From contig NZ_CP012700.1 of the NCBI RefSeq assembly GCF_001307295.1, positions 1,925,001 through 1,989,000 of the forward strand: a DNA stretch of 64,000 bases. The letters are read 5' to 3'. Made by a program: the position numbers and the translations under genes. Below are positions 1 through 8,432 of this stretch, piece after piece (the first letter of the stretch is position 1; each line of letters opens with the position of its first letter). The notes under the pieces are model-generated. The model ran no database searches and was not told the DNA's origin. It worked only from the letters and a program-made list of their open reading frames with translations. The DNA is from Sphingopyxis macrogoltabida (GTDB lineage Bacteria; Pseudomonadota; Alphaproteobacteria; Sphingomonadales; Sphingomonadaceae).

Positions 1-2
1 TG

Positions 3-59
3 CTTCAGTTCGTCCACAGCATCTCGCCAGCGCTTGCCCGGCGGATCATGATCGAGTTT
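3..59 (+). CDS. possible 3' end of a gene cut by the window edge
   Basis: An open frame runs in from the left edge and stops at a TGA ending at 59. The last residues read LQFVHSISPALARRIMIEF. This would fit the C-terminal tail of a short-chain dehydrogenase, but 18 codons cannot settle it. From 60 to 143 I see no gene and no clear terminator. Confidence 0.25.
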
Positions 60-143
60 TGACTTGGGGCTTTTTGGCTCAACCTACCTTCGTCATCCCG
101 GACTAACGGAGAAGGAGAAGGCTGAGATCGGCCGAAATCGACC

Positions 144-806
144 TCAATCGCCGATCATATAATCGGCGATGCCATAGCAATGGCTCGCCTGATACGCGTT
201 CCGGCCCCGGTTCATGTGCGTCAGATTGAACCTCCGGATCGCACGCAGCACCCGATTGGAGCCCATGAAGGGGCGGGTCGATGCGGCGCCGCGCACGTTG
301 ACGATGAATATATCGGCGCCGCGCGGAAAATAATGGCTCACATCCTCGGGCGCCGCGACGGCCCCCTCCAGAAACGCCTCGTCGAGACGGTCCTGCATCA
401 CCGAACTGTCATCGGTGAAATCCGACAGGTGGACGATGAAGCGTGACCGGATGCCCTCGCCGTCCGCATAGAGGGTGAACAGTTCCATCCAGCTCGCATT
501 GACGCGGACCAAGGGCTTGTCCGATGTCGACGGAAGACACGAAACCGACCAATATTCGCGTTCGGTCCGCCGCGGCATCGGGATGCGGTTCGCGCCATAC
601 AATCCGAGGACGTCCAGAACCTCCTGCGCCTGCAGGCGCTGCAGCAGCTTTTCGACCCGCGCGGCATATTTGAACCGTTGTTCGAGCAACTCCGAACGCG
701 CATCGGCATCGCCCAGATCGGCCTTGCCCTCGATCCAGTCCTGCTGCTCGTCGAGATCCAGAAACTGGCGCAGACCGATGGCGCCGCGGCGTGCCTTGTT
801 GCTCAT
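144..806 (-). CDS. hypothetical protein, 220 aa
   Basis: A 220-residue soluble protein that I do not recognise. The N-terminal half is charged and helical, with heptad-like stretches around residues 20-65. The C-terminal half carries alternating hydrophobic segments such as RADIFIVNVRG-like strands. There is no signal peptide, membrane segment or cysteine cluster. I chose the ATG at 806 because the upstream alternative is a TTG two codons earlier. The next gene upstream is a thioesterase in the same orientation, 32 bases away, so they may be co-transcribed. Confidence 0.6.
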   Translation of the reverse strand: MSNKARRGAIGLRQFLDLDEQQDWIEGKADLGDADARSELLEQRFKYAARVEKLLQRLQAQEVLDVLGLYGANRIPMPRRTEREYWSVSCLPSTSDKPLVRVNASWMELFTLYADGEGIRSRFIVHLSDFTDDSSVMQDRLDEAFLEGAVAAPEDVSHYFPRGADIFIVNVRGAASTRPFMGSNRVLRAIRRFNLTHMNRGRNAYQASHCYGIADYMIGD

Positions 807-838
807 GCCCAATACCTAGCAGGTCGGGGGCCACACTG

Positions 839-1297
839 TCAGGGAATCGCGTAAGTGACGTTCGCCTGACCTACCGGTTTGTCGGCATCGTCGGCCCAGA
901 TGCGGATATCCATCACCGCGAGCCGCTTGCCGAGCCGCAACAGATGCGCGTCGGCAAACAGCGGTCCGGGACGGCACGGCCGCAGGAACTGGTAATTGAG
1001 CGCGCTGGTCACCGCCATCGCAACCGGACCGATATGCGCGAGGACGAGGGCATAGGCCGCCATGTCGGCAAAACCCATCTGCGTCGGGCCCGAGATCAAC
1101 CCGCCGGGGCGCAGCGCCTTGTCGGTGGGATCGAGCCGCGCCCGGACATGTCCCGGTACGACGGACACGACATGGCCGCGCGAGCCGGGTTCCGACTGCG
1201 GGAAGGCCTCGGCCATGAAGACGTTGAGCGCGTCCGCATCCAAACGGATCGCGCCCGACGATATGGGCACCGAGGTCGCAACCGCCTCCCCCGCCAT
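839..1297 (-). CDS. PaaI-family hotdog thioesterase
   Basis: A 152-residue single hotdog-fold protein. The central segment PGGLISGPTQMGFADMAAYA corresponds to the helix and active-site loop of PaaI/YbgC-like acyl-CoA thioesterases. It is followed by strands rich in V, A and R (TSALNYQFLRP, LFADAHLLRLGKR). Members hydrolyse acyl- or aryl-CoA thioesters in the cytoplasm; the substrate cannot be read from sequence. It lies 5 bases downstream of ettA on the same strand and is probably translated from the same mRNA. Confidence 0.8.
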   Translation of the reverse strand: MAGEAVATSVPISSGAIRLDADALNVFMAEAFPQSEPGSRGHVVSVVPGHVRARLDPTDKALRPGGLISGPTQMGFADMAAYALVLAHIGPVAMAVTSALNYQFLRPCRPGPLFADAHLLRLGKRLAVMDIRIWADDADKPVGQANVTYAIP

Positions 1298-1302
1298 TGC
1301 GA

Positions 1303-2982
1303 TCAGCGCGTCAACTTCTTGTACGACGTCGCGTGCGGGCGCGTCGCATCGTCGCCGAGGCGGCGGATCTTGTCCTCTTCATAGGATTCGAAATTGCCTT
1401 CGAACCATTCGACATGGCTGTCGCCCTCGAACGCGAGGATGTGCGTCGCGAGGCGGTCGAGGAAGAAGCGGTCGTGGCTAATGACCACCGCGCAACCCGC
1501 GAAATTTTCGAGCGCTTCTTCGAGCGCCGCGAGGGTTTCGGTGTCGAGATCGTTGGTCGGTTCGTCGAGCAGCAGCACGTTGCCGCCCTGCTTCAGCATC
1601 TTCGCCATATGGACGCGGTTGCGTTCACCGCCCGACAACTGGCCGACCTTCTTCTGCTGGTCGACGCCCTTGAAGTTGAAGGCGCCGACATAGGCTCGCG
1701 TCTGCATCTCGTGCTTGCCGATGTTCATCAGCTCGTGGCCGCCCGAGATTTCCTGCCAGACATTGTTGTCGGGGTTCAAATCGTCGCGGCTCTGGTCGAC
1801 GAAGCCGAGGCGGACGGTGTCGCCGATCGTCACCTTGCCGCTGTCGGGGGTTTCCTGTCCGGTGATCAGCTTGAACAGCGTCGATTTACCCGCGCCATTC
1901 GGCCCGATCACCCCGACGATGCCGCCGGGCGGCAGCGAGAAGCTGAGGTTCTCGAACAGCAGCTTGTCGCCATAGGCTTTCGAGATGCCCTCGACCTCGA
2001 TGACCTTGCCGCCGAGGCGTTCGGGAACCTGGATGACGATCTGGGCCTTGCCGGGGATGCGCTTTTCCTGTGCTTCGACGAGCTGGTCGAAGCTCTTGAT
2101 ACGCGCCTTCGACTTGGCTTGGCGCGCCTTGGGCGATTGCCGGATCCATTCGAGCTCGTCCTTGATCGCCTTCTGGCGACCGGCATCCTCGCGCGCTTCC
2201 TGTTCGAGGCGCTTGCCCTTCTTCTCCAGATAGGTCGAATAATTGCCTTCGTAGACGAAATAGCGGCCGCGATCGAGTTCGAGGATCCAGTTCACGACAT
2301 TGTCGAGGAAGTAGCGATCGTGGGTGACGAGGATGACGTTGCCCGGATAGTCGACGAGATGCTTTTCGAGCCACGCGACGCTTTCGGCGTCCAAATGGTT
2401 GGTCGGTTCGTCGAGCAGCAGGATCGACGGCTTTTCGAGCAGCAGGCGGGTGAGCGCGATGCGGCGACGCTCGCCGCCCGAAAGATTTTCGACGCTCCAG
2501 TCGCCCGGCGGGCAGCGCAGCGCTTCCATCGCGATTTCGAGCTGGTTATCGAGCGTCCAGCCATCGACCGCGTCGATCTTTTCCTGCAGCGAGCCCATTT
2601 CCTCCATCAACGCGTCGAAATCGGCGTCGGCGGGCGGGTCGGCCATCAGCGTGCTGATCTCGTTGAAACGCTCCATCATGTCGGCAACGCCGCGGACGCC
2701 GTCCATGACATTTTCCTTGACGGTCTTGGTCGGATCGAGCTCGGGCTCCTGCGCCAGATAGCCGACGGTGATCCCCTCGCCCGGCCACGCTTCGCCGGTA
2801 AATTCGGTGTCGATCCCCGCCATGATCTTCATCAGCGTCGACTTGCCCGTGCCGTTCGGGCCGACGATGCCGATCTTGGCATCGGGATAGAATTGCAGGC
2901 TGAGGTCCTTCAGCGTCGGCTTTTGCGCGCCGGGATAGGTCTTGTTCAGACCCTTCATCACGAAACTATATTGGGCGGCCAT
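1303..2982 (-). CDS. ettA: energy-dependent translational throttle protein EttA (ABC-F ATPase)
   Basis: ABC-F ATPase that binds the ribosomal E site and gates translation according to ATP/ADP. The protein has 559 residues, close to the usual EttA length of about 555. There are two ABC cassettes: Walker A GPNGTGKST at residues 41-49, signature LSGGE near 167 and Walker B ILLLDEP near 187, then a basic helical linker and a second set (GPNGAGKST, LSGGERNR, LLLDEPTNDLD). There are no membrane segments, as expected for ABC-F. The ATG at 2982 (MAAQYSFVMKGLNK) was chosen because it matches family starts; a longer in-frame extension is non-conserved. A thioesterase gene follows after 5 bases. Confidence 0.95.
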   Translation of the reverse strand: MAAQYSFVMKGLNKTYPGAQKPTLKDLSLQFYPDAKIGIVGPNGTGKSTLMKIMAGIDTEFTGEAWPGEGITVGYLAQEPELDPTKTVKENVMDGVRGVADMMERFNEISTLMADPPADADFDALMEEMGSLQEKIDAVDGWTLDNQLEIAMEALRCPPGDWSVENLSGGERRRIALTRLLLEKPSILLLDEPTNHLDAESVAWLEKHLVDYPGNVILVTHDRYFLDNVVNWILELDRGRYFVYEGNYSTYLEKKGKRLEQEAREDAGRQKAIKDELEWIRQSPKARQAKSKARIKSFDQLVEAQEKRIPGKAQIVIQVPERLGGKVIEVEGISKAYGDKLLFENLSFSLPPGGIVGVIGPNGAGKSTLFKLITGQETPDSGKVTIGDTVRLGFVDQSRDDLNPDNNVWQEISGGHELMNIGKHEMQTRAYVGAFNFKGVDQQKKVGQLSGGERNRVHMAKMLKQGGNVLLLDEPTNDLDTETLAALEEALENFAGCAVVISHDRFFLDRLATHILAFEGDSHVEWFEGNFESYEEDKIRRLGDDATRPHATSYKKLTR

Positions 2983-3107
2983 GGAAATGCTCCGGTATGG
3001 GCTGGGCCACAGATGCGCGGCCGGAAGAGTTGGGCGCCGGTTAGCGAATGGGCGCGGGCTTGGCAATCGGCGCTTGCACCCGCGGGTCGGACCGTTACGA
3101 CAGCGGC

Positions 3108-4523
3108 ATGAAAACTATGCCTTCCTTTGCCCGCCTTGCCGGGATTGCCACCCTTCTCTTGACCACCGCCAGCGCCTCGGCATCGCTCCCGCCACCGCCT
3201 ACAGCAGTGGACCTCGCGCAGCGCGGCGACGACATCGCATGGTCGATCACCGAGGATCTGACGACCGAGATCGGCCCGCGCATGGCGGGTACCGAGGCGG
3301 AAGCCGCGGCGCGGCGCTGGGCGGCCGCGCGACTGCAATCGATGGGTTTCGCCAACGTCCGCGAAGAACAGTTCGATATGCCCGTCTGGGTGCGCGGTGC
3401 GGAGGAAGCGTCGTTGACCAGCCCCTTCCTGCCCCAGAAGCTGGCGATCGCCACGCTCGGCAACAGCGCTTCGACCGGACCAAAGGGAATCGAAGGCGAG
3501 ATCGCCTATTTCGCGACCTATGACGAGCTGGTCGCGGCCCCTTCCGGGCAGGTAAAGGGCAAGATCGTCTTCATCGACCATCAGATGAAAGCCGCGCAGG
3601 ACGGCAGCGGCTATGGCCAGTATGGCCGGGCGCGCTTTACGGGCGCCAATGTCGCGGCGAAGAAGGGCGCGGTCGCGGTCGTGATCCGCTCGATCGGCAC
3701 CGACAGCCACCGGGTGCCGCACACCGGCGGGACCAATTTCGAAGCGGGCGTCACGCCGATCCCCGCCGGCGCCCTGTCCAACCCCGACGCCGACCAGTTG
3801 GTACGGCAATGGCATCGCGCGCAGCGCCTCGCCAATCCCGCCACGGCGAATGAAGATGCAGAGCCGCTTCGCATGAAGCTGGTCCTGACGCCGCGGAACC
3901 TCGGCACGAAACATTCGGGCAATGTCATCGCCGAAGTGGTGGGTAGCGATCCTGCCGCGAGCCCGGTCATTATCGCCTGCCATCTCGATAGCTGGGACCA
4001 GGGCACCGGCGCGATCGACGATGCCGCGGGCTGCGGCATCATTACCGCTGCCGCGAAGCATGTGATGGCGGCCGGCCAGCCGCGCCGGACGATCCGGCTG
4101 CTGTGGGCGGGCGCCGAAGAGGTCGGCGTGTTCGGCGGCAAGGCCTATTTCGAGGCGCATGGGAGAGAACAACACGCCGTGGCGATGGAATCCGACTTCG
4201 GCGCCGACCGGATCTGGCGGGTCGACTTCAAGCTGCCCGACAGTGCCAAGTTACTCTCGCATCGCATCGCCCTCGCCGTCGCGCCCTTCGGCGTCACGAT
4301 GGGCCAGCATCCCGCCGGCGGCGGCGCCGATGTCGGCGCCCTGATCGCAGCGGGCGTACCGGCGCTCGACCTGCAACAGGATGGGACACGTTACTTCGAC
4401 CTGCACCACACGCCCGACGACACGCTCGACAAGGTCGACCCCGCCCAATTGCGGCAGAATGTCGTGGTCTGGACGGCAGTTCTGGCGATTCTCGCCAACA
4501 GCAGCGATGCCGAGTTGCCATGA
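3108..4523 (+). CDS. secreted M28-family zinc metallopeptidase
   Basis: A 471-residue aminopeptidase-like protein with an N-terminal signal peptide (hydrophobic core LAGIATLLLTTASASA, residues about 9-26), so probably periplasmic or exported. Zinc ligands of family M28 are visible: the CHLDSWD segment near residue 291, IDDAAGC near 305, the catalytic GAEEVGVFGG near 336, ESDFGAD, and a final HHTPDDTLD near 433. A PA-like insert lies between the N-terminal region and the catalytic domain. It is divergent from ettA, with starts 125 bases apart. The ATG at 3108 is preferred because it gives a normal signal peptide. Confidence 0.9.
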   Translation: MKTMPSFARLAGIATLLLTTASASASLPPPPTAVDLAQRGDDIAWSITEDLTTEIGPRMAGTEAEAAARRWAAARLQSMGFANVREEQFDMPVWVRGAEEASLTSPFLPQKLAIATLGNSASTGPKGIEGEIAYFATYDELVAAPSGQVKGKIVFIDHQMKAAQDGSGYGQYGRARFTGANVAAKKGAVAVVIRSIGTDSHRVPHTGGTNFEAGVTPIPAGALSNPDADQLVRQWHRAQRLANPATANEDAEPLRMKLVLTPRNLGTKHSGNVIAEVVGSDPAASPVIIACHLDSWDQGTGAIDDAAGCGIITAAAKHVMAAGQPRRTIRLLWAGAEEVGVFGGKAYFEAHGREQHAVAMESDFGADRIWRVDFKLPDSAKLLSHRIALAVAPFGVTMGQHPAGGGADVGALIAAGVPALDLQQDGTRYFDLHHTPDDTLDKVDPAQLRQNVVVWTAVLAILANSSDAELP

Positions 4524-4578
4524 TCGTTTCAACTAAATGACAGAATTCCGAGCCCGTCGGCCATCTCAATTATTTTTG

Positions 4579-4606
4579 TTGACGATTCATGCGGAACGGC
4601 TAAATC
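4579..4606 (+). promoter_or_regulatory. sigma-70-type promoter for the alanine-repeat lipoprotein
   Basis: TTGACG at 4579-4584 and TAAATC at 4601-4606 are separated by 16 bases, 64 bases before the lipoprotein ATG. A small hairpin, CGGGAA-GTT-TTCCCG, lies in the presumed 5' leader at 4622-4636. Inferred from consensus match only. Confidence 0.5.
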
Positions 4607-4670
4607 CCGCCGCTCGCGGTACGGGAAGTTTTCCCGGACGCGGAAAGGCATTTTAGGGAGCCCACACATC

Positions 4671-4970
4671 ATGAAGAAGTTTGCTGCTATCGCCGTTGCT
4701 GCCAGCATGTTCGCCCTCGCCGCTTGCGGTGAAAAGGCTGCTGAAGAAGCCACCACCGACGCCCCGGCTGCTGAAGCTGTTGCGGAAGAAGGCGCTGACG
4801 CCGCTGCTGCTGGCGCCGACGCCGCTGCCGCTGGTGCCGACGCTGCCGCTGCTGGCGCCGACGCTGCTGCCGCTCCGGCCGCTGACGCCGCTGCTGCTCC
4901 GGCTGCCGACGCTGCTGCCGCTCCGGCTGCTGACGCCAAGGCTGCTGCTCCGGCTGAAGAAAAGAAGTAA
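4671..4970 (+). CDS. small alanine-repeat lipoprotein, 99 aa
   Basis: The N-terminus MKKFAAIAVAASMFALAAC ends in a lipobox (LAAC), so Cys19 is the predicted lipidation site and the protein is probably membrane-anchored in the periplasm. After a short acidic stretch, the chain is four copies of GADAAAA followed by three copies of PAADAAA and an AAPAEEKK tail. The repeat part is low-complexity and likely rod-like or disordered. It is monocistronic, with a promoter upstream, GGGAG 10 bases before the ATG, and a strong terminator 38 bases after the stop, which suggests high expression. The function is not recognisable. Confidence 0.85.
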   Translation: MKKFAAIAVAASMFALAACGEKAAEEATTDAPAAEAVAEEGADAAAAGADAAAAGADAAAAGADAAAAPAADAAAAPAADAAAAPAADAKAAAPAEEKK

Positions 4971-5007
4971 GTCGCAGCCCTTCGGGGCAATGACTGAAAC
5001 GAAAAGG

Positions 5008-5040
5008 GACGGCCTTCCTTCGGGAAGGCCGTCTTTTTTT
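5008..5040 (+). terminator. rho-independent terminator after the alanine-repeat lipoprotein
   Basis: A perfect 11-bp stem (5008-5018 with 5023-5033) closed by a TTCG tetraloop is followed directly by seven T. It is the clearest intrinsic terminator in the window. Confidence 0.92.
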
Positions 5041-5114
5041 GTTTGGCTTCCGCCATCCGGAACGGTCGGGTGCCGCCATGCGTCCATTCGGCGAGCCTAA
5101 GGATGGAGACGCGC

Positions 5115-5546
5115 ATGTTCGAAACCACGATCCCCTTCACGATGGCAGGTCTCGACCATATCGTCCTGCGCGTTTCCGATCTGCCGACGATGCTCGATTT
5201 CTATCATGACGTCCTGGGATGCAGCGACGAGCGTACGCAGGCCGAAATCGGGCTGTTCCAGCTCCGCGCCGGGCGCTCGCTGATCGATCTGGTGACGATC
5301 GACGGCAAGCTGGGCGCCGCCGGCGGCGCCGCACCGGGCCGCGAGGGCCGCAACCTCGACCATTTCGCTCTCGCCATCCATCCTTTCGATGAAGATGCGA
5401 TCCGCGCGCATCTCTCCCGCCATGGCGTCGCGATCGAGCAGTCGGGGCCGCGTTATGGCGCCGAAGGCGAAGGTCCGTCGGTCTATTTCCGCGATCCCGA
5501 AGGAAATCTGATCGAACTCAAGGGGCCCGCAGAGCACAGCGTATAG
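5115..5546 (+). CDS. VOC (glyoxalase/bleomycin-resistance) family protein
   Basis: A 143-residue single vicinal-oxygen-chelate domain. It starts [20 protein letters not shown] and ends [15 protein letters not shown], the two signature ends of the fold. The metal-site positions His (DHIVL), His (DHFAL) and Glu (LIELKG) are present. The small-molecule substrate or antibiotic cannot be named. The ATG at 5115 was chosen because GGAG at 5105-5108 sits 6 bases upstream; an ATG at 5103 lacks good spacing. It lies between a terminator and tRNA-Pro. Confidence 0.85.
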   Translation: MFETTIPFTMAGLDHIVLRVSDLPTMLDFYHDVLGCSDERTQAEIGLFQLRAGRSLIDLVTIDGKLGAAGGAAPGREGRNLDHFALAIHPFDEDAIRAHLSRHGVAIEQSGPRYGAEGEGPSVYFRDPEGNLIELKGPAEHSV

Positions 5547-5583
5547 ACTTGCCCTTCGACGCCGTCTAAGGCGCCCACGGCGT

Positions 5584-5660
<77 letters not shown>

Positions 5661-5672
5661 CTGCCTCCGTCG

Positions 5673-7148
5673 TCACCCCGCCGACGTCGCGATCAATCGC
5701 GCATAATAATCGATCATGCGGCGAAAGCTGTCTATCGTCATATGTTCGTTGGTGCCGTGGATCATCGCGGTTTCCTTGAGCGTGAAGTGCATCGGCATGA
5801 AGCGGTACACATCGTCCGAAATCGGCTCCATGCTGCGGCTGTCGGTTGCCGCGACGACGAGATAGGGCGAAACCACCGCGTCGGGCGCATCGGCGCGCGC
5901 CGCGGCGACGACATATTTCCAGCCCGGCGAACTGCTCGACGACACGCGCGAAGGCTCGTTCGGCGGTTTGACCCAGGTCAGTTCGACCGGCGCGTCGCCG
6001 ACCGCGGCCTTGGCGCGCGCCATGACATCGGCCGAGCTGTTCCAGGGCGCGATGCGATAGTTGATCAGCGCCGAAGCCGATTGCGGCAGCACATTCTCCT
6101 TCGGGCTCCCCTGCAACATCGTCGGCGCGATGGTCGTGTGGAATGCGGCCGCCGACGATGGCGATCCCGCCACCTCGCGCTTGACAAGCGAGCCGAGCAG
6201 CCACTGGTTGGCGACCGCCATCTTGGTCGTTCCACCCTTGTGCGCTGCCAGTGCCTCGATCATCGCCGCGCCGGGGCCGCGCATCTCGATCGGGAAAGGT
6301 TTCTCGGTGATCGCCAGCACCGCACGCGCGAGTGTTGTCACCCCGGTTTCCGGCGGCGGCATCGAACTGTGCCCGCCGGGGGCATTGGCGGTGACCTTGA
6401 GCGTCGCGTAGCCCTTTTCGGCGACGCCGATCAGGATTGCCGGGCCATTGATTACCGGCGTATCGCGCAGCACGACGCTGCCCTCGTCGAGCGTGAACAG
6501 CGCGCGGACGCCGTCGGCCTTGAGCTTCGCCGCCGCCGCGACCGCGCCCGATCCGCCGGCTTCCTCGTCATGCCCCGACACGAGATAGATGCCGCGTTTC
6601 GGTTTGAAACCCTGCGCCGCCAGCGCCTCCAGCGCCTCGAACAGGCCGATCAGCGATCCCTTGTCGTCGACCGTACCGCGACCCCAGACGGCGTTTTCAG
6701 CGATCGTCCCGGCGAAAGGCGGGTATTTCCAGTCGCCCTCGGTGCCTTCGGTGACCGGGACGACATCCTGATGCGCCATCACGATGATCGGCTTCGCCGC
6801 CGGATCGCTGCCCGGCCAGTAATAGATGAGCGTCCGGTTCGGCAGAATGGTGCGCGTCATCGCCCGGTGCATCGCCGGATAGGTTTTCGCCAGCCAGCCG
6901 TGCAGCCGGTCCCATTCGGCAATCTCGTTTTCGGCGGGATCCTGATGCGAGATCGTCCGGATCTGCGCCGCTGCGCTGAGATGGGCGACGGCGGCATCGA
7001 GATCATAGGGCGGAGCGGCGGCAAGGCGGATGTCGCTGCCATCGGCGATGTCCTTGGGCGCGAAGCCTGCCGTGCGCACTGCGACCGTTCCCGCGGCCAG
7101 TGCAAGCACCGCAAGACCGCCCAGGATGATGATCCGCCGTTTCGCCAT
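5673..7148 (-). CDS. M20-family zinc peptidase, membrane-anchored (carboxypeptidase S-like)
   Basis: A 491-residue metallopeptidase with an N-terminal hydrophobic segment (IIILGGLAVLALAAGTVAV) acting as a signal anchor. M20 landmarks appear in order: AHQDVVPV, GRGTVDDKGS (bridging Asp), HDEEAGGSG (catalytic and ligand Glu), a dimerisation-domain region around APGGHSSMPP, and a C-terminal ligand His in HGTNEHM. The length and order match the carboxypeptidase S/M20 group, which cleaves C-terminal residues or N-acyl amino acids. It stands alone, convergent with tRNA-Pro. Confidence 0.88.
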   Translation of the reverse strand: MAKRRIIILGGLAVLALAAGTVAVRTAGFAPKDIADGSDIRLAAAPPYDLDAAVAHLSAAAQIRTISHQDPAENEIAEWDRLHGWLAKTYPAMHRAMTRTILPNRTLIYYWPGSDPAAKPIIVMAHQDVVPVTEGTEGDWKYPPFAGTIAENAVWGRGTVDDKGSLIGLFEALEALAAQGFKPKRGIYLVSGHDEEAGGSGAVAAAAKLKADGVRALFTLDEGSVVLRDTPVINGPAILIGVAEKGYATLKVTANAPGGHSSMPPPETGVTTLARAVLAITEKPFPIEMRGPGAAMIEALAAHKGGTTKMAVANQWLLGSLVKREVAGSPSSAAAFHTTIAPTMLQGSPKENVLPQSASALINYRIAPWNSSADVMARAKAAVGDAPVELTWVKPPNEPSRVSSSSSPGWKYVVAAARADAPDAVVSPYLVVAATDSRSMEPISDDVYRFMPMHFTLKETAMIHGTNEHMTIDSFRRMIDYYARLIATSAG

Positions 7149-7233
7149 AATAATCCCCCTCCGCCATCTGCGGCCAATGGACCGCGATCGGTTGCAAGAT
7201 GCAAGGGAAATGCCGGTGCGGCGGGAGAAAATG

Positions 7234-7309
7234 GTGGGCCCGGCAGGACTCGAACCCGCAACCTAGCCGTTATGAGCGGCCAGCTCTAACCATTGAGCTA
7301 CAGGCCCCT
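7234..7309 (-). tRNA. tRNA-Ile2 (CAT anticodon, lysidine-type)
   Basis: The acceptor stem GGGCCTG pairs with CGGGCCC, and the 3' CCA is encoded. The anticodon loop CTCATAA has CAT. The D-arm and anticodon stem resemble the minor tRNA-Ile read after C34-to-lysidine conversion rather than tRNA-Met. A tRNA identity program that separates Met, fMet and Ile2 would confirm this. Confidence 0.85.
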
Positions 7310-7374
7310 CCTTTACCCGGCGGGGTGTGCGGGCGATAGCGGAGCAGGCGGCGGATTGGCAAGCGGCAACGCGC

Positions 7375-8400
7375 TCAGGCGGCATTCGCCCTGCGTTCGG
7401 CCATCGCCAATATCTCCGCCGCGGTCGTCGCTTCGACCCCGCGCCGCGCCAGATGTTCCAGCAAGACGTCCCACCAGCGATAGAAGAGGTCGAGATCGGC
7501 AGCGCTGCGGACATAGGGCGTGTTGCCGGGCTGCAGTGACGGCGAATGAAAGGAGAAGTTGAGGATCGGGACCTGCTGGTCGAGCGCGATATCGACCGCG
7601 CGGCAGGCGCGTTCGGCAGGAATACCCTCGGGCGTCAGGGCAATCCGTTCGACAAGCCCCAGCCGCGCGAGCGCTGCGCCGACATGGGTGCCTTGCCGCG
7701 CGAGCCGATGGTAAAGGCTGCTGCCTGCCCGCCCCAGCAAACCGCCGAACACCGTCGTCACGGGCACCTCGAGGATATCGCCCTGCCCGGCCGGCACCCA
7801 CCAGGGCGCGAGCGGCGCGGCGCGATAGTCGGGGCCATGTCCGGCGCGGTAATCGAAGCCCGAGCGGACCGACGTATCGCAGCGGAAACCGAGTTCGGCG
7901 AGGATCGCCGCCGTTTCGGGGCCAAGGCCATAGCGGCCGGCCCGATAGACGAGTGGCGAAAGGCGAAAGCGGTCGCGGATCCCGTCGCGCAGCGCCGTCA
8001 TCTTGGCGCGCTGGAGTTGGACGGGCAAGTTGCCGGTATAGCTGTTTTGCTCGCTCACCTCCTCGTCATGCGGCGGGGTCACCCAGGGATGAAGCTGCGC
8101 GCCGATTTCGCAGCGCCCGTCCGCCGCCCCCCCGCCCAATATCTCGACCGCGCGGTCGTCGGTGACGATCGGCCAGTCGACCAGATAAATCGGCCGCACG
8201 CCTGCGCGCTCGAACCACGCCTGGCATTCGGCGAGCGCGGGAACTGAGTCGAGGCGATAGCCGCTGCGCGCGAAGGGCGCCCGCCAGTCGAAATCTTCCT
8301 CGGTGTCGATCGTCACCCAGAAGCGCGGCCGCTCGCCGGCCCCGAGCCGAATCAGGCTCGACGCTGCTGGATGTGCCAAGAGATTGCCCGCAGGCTGCAC
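7375..8400 (-). CDS. WalW-type polysaccharide deacetylase family protein
   Basis: A 341-residue NodB-like (TIM-barrel) protein. It opens with FWVTIDTEEDFDW, the acidic metal-site motif at the end of strand 1. IGAQLHPWVTPP gives the His of the second motif and YRAGRYGLG the arginine motif. FSFHSPSLQPGNTPYV supplies the late His motif. WalW-like proteins occur in surface polysaccharide loci, but no glycosyltransferases are nearby here. The start is a GTG at 8400. It lies 32 bases downstream of the kinase-like gene in the same direction, suggesting one transcript. Confidence 0.8.
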   Translation of the reverse strand: MQPAGNLLAHPAASSLIRLGAGERPRFWVTIDTEEDFDWRAPFARSGYRLDSVPALAECQAWFERAGVRPIYLVDWPIVTDDRAVEILGGGAADGRCEIGAQLHPWVTPPHDEEVSEQNSYTGNLPVQLQRAKMTALRDGIRDRFRLSPLVYRAGRYGLGPETAAILAELGFRCDTSVRSGFDYRAGHGPDYRAAPLAPWWVPAGQGDILEVPVTTVFGGLLGRAGSSLYHRLARQGTHVGAALARLGLVERIALTPEGIPAERACRAVDIALDQQVPILNFSFHSPSLQPGNTPYVRSAADLDLFYRWWDVLLEHLARRGVEATTAAEILAMAERRANAA

Positions 8401-8432
8401 CGCAATTTCCCCCGTCGGCCCCGGTCTGCGCT

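Noticed and set aside
4780..4960. Tandem DNA repeats that might suggest a CRISPR or VNTR array
   Set aside because: The periodicity is 21-24 bases in frame and encodes GADAAAA/PAADAAA repeats within a lipoprotein; no spacers.
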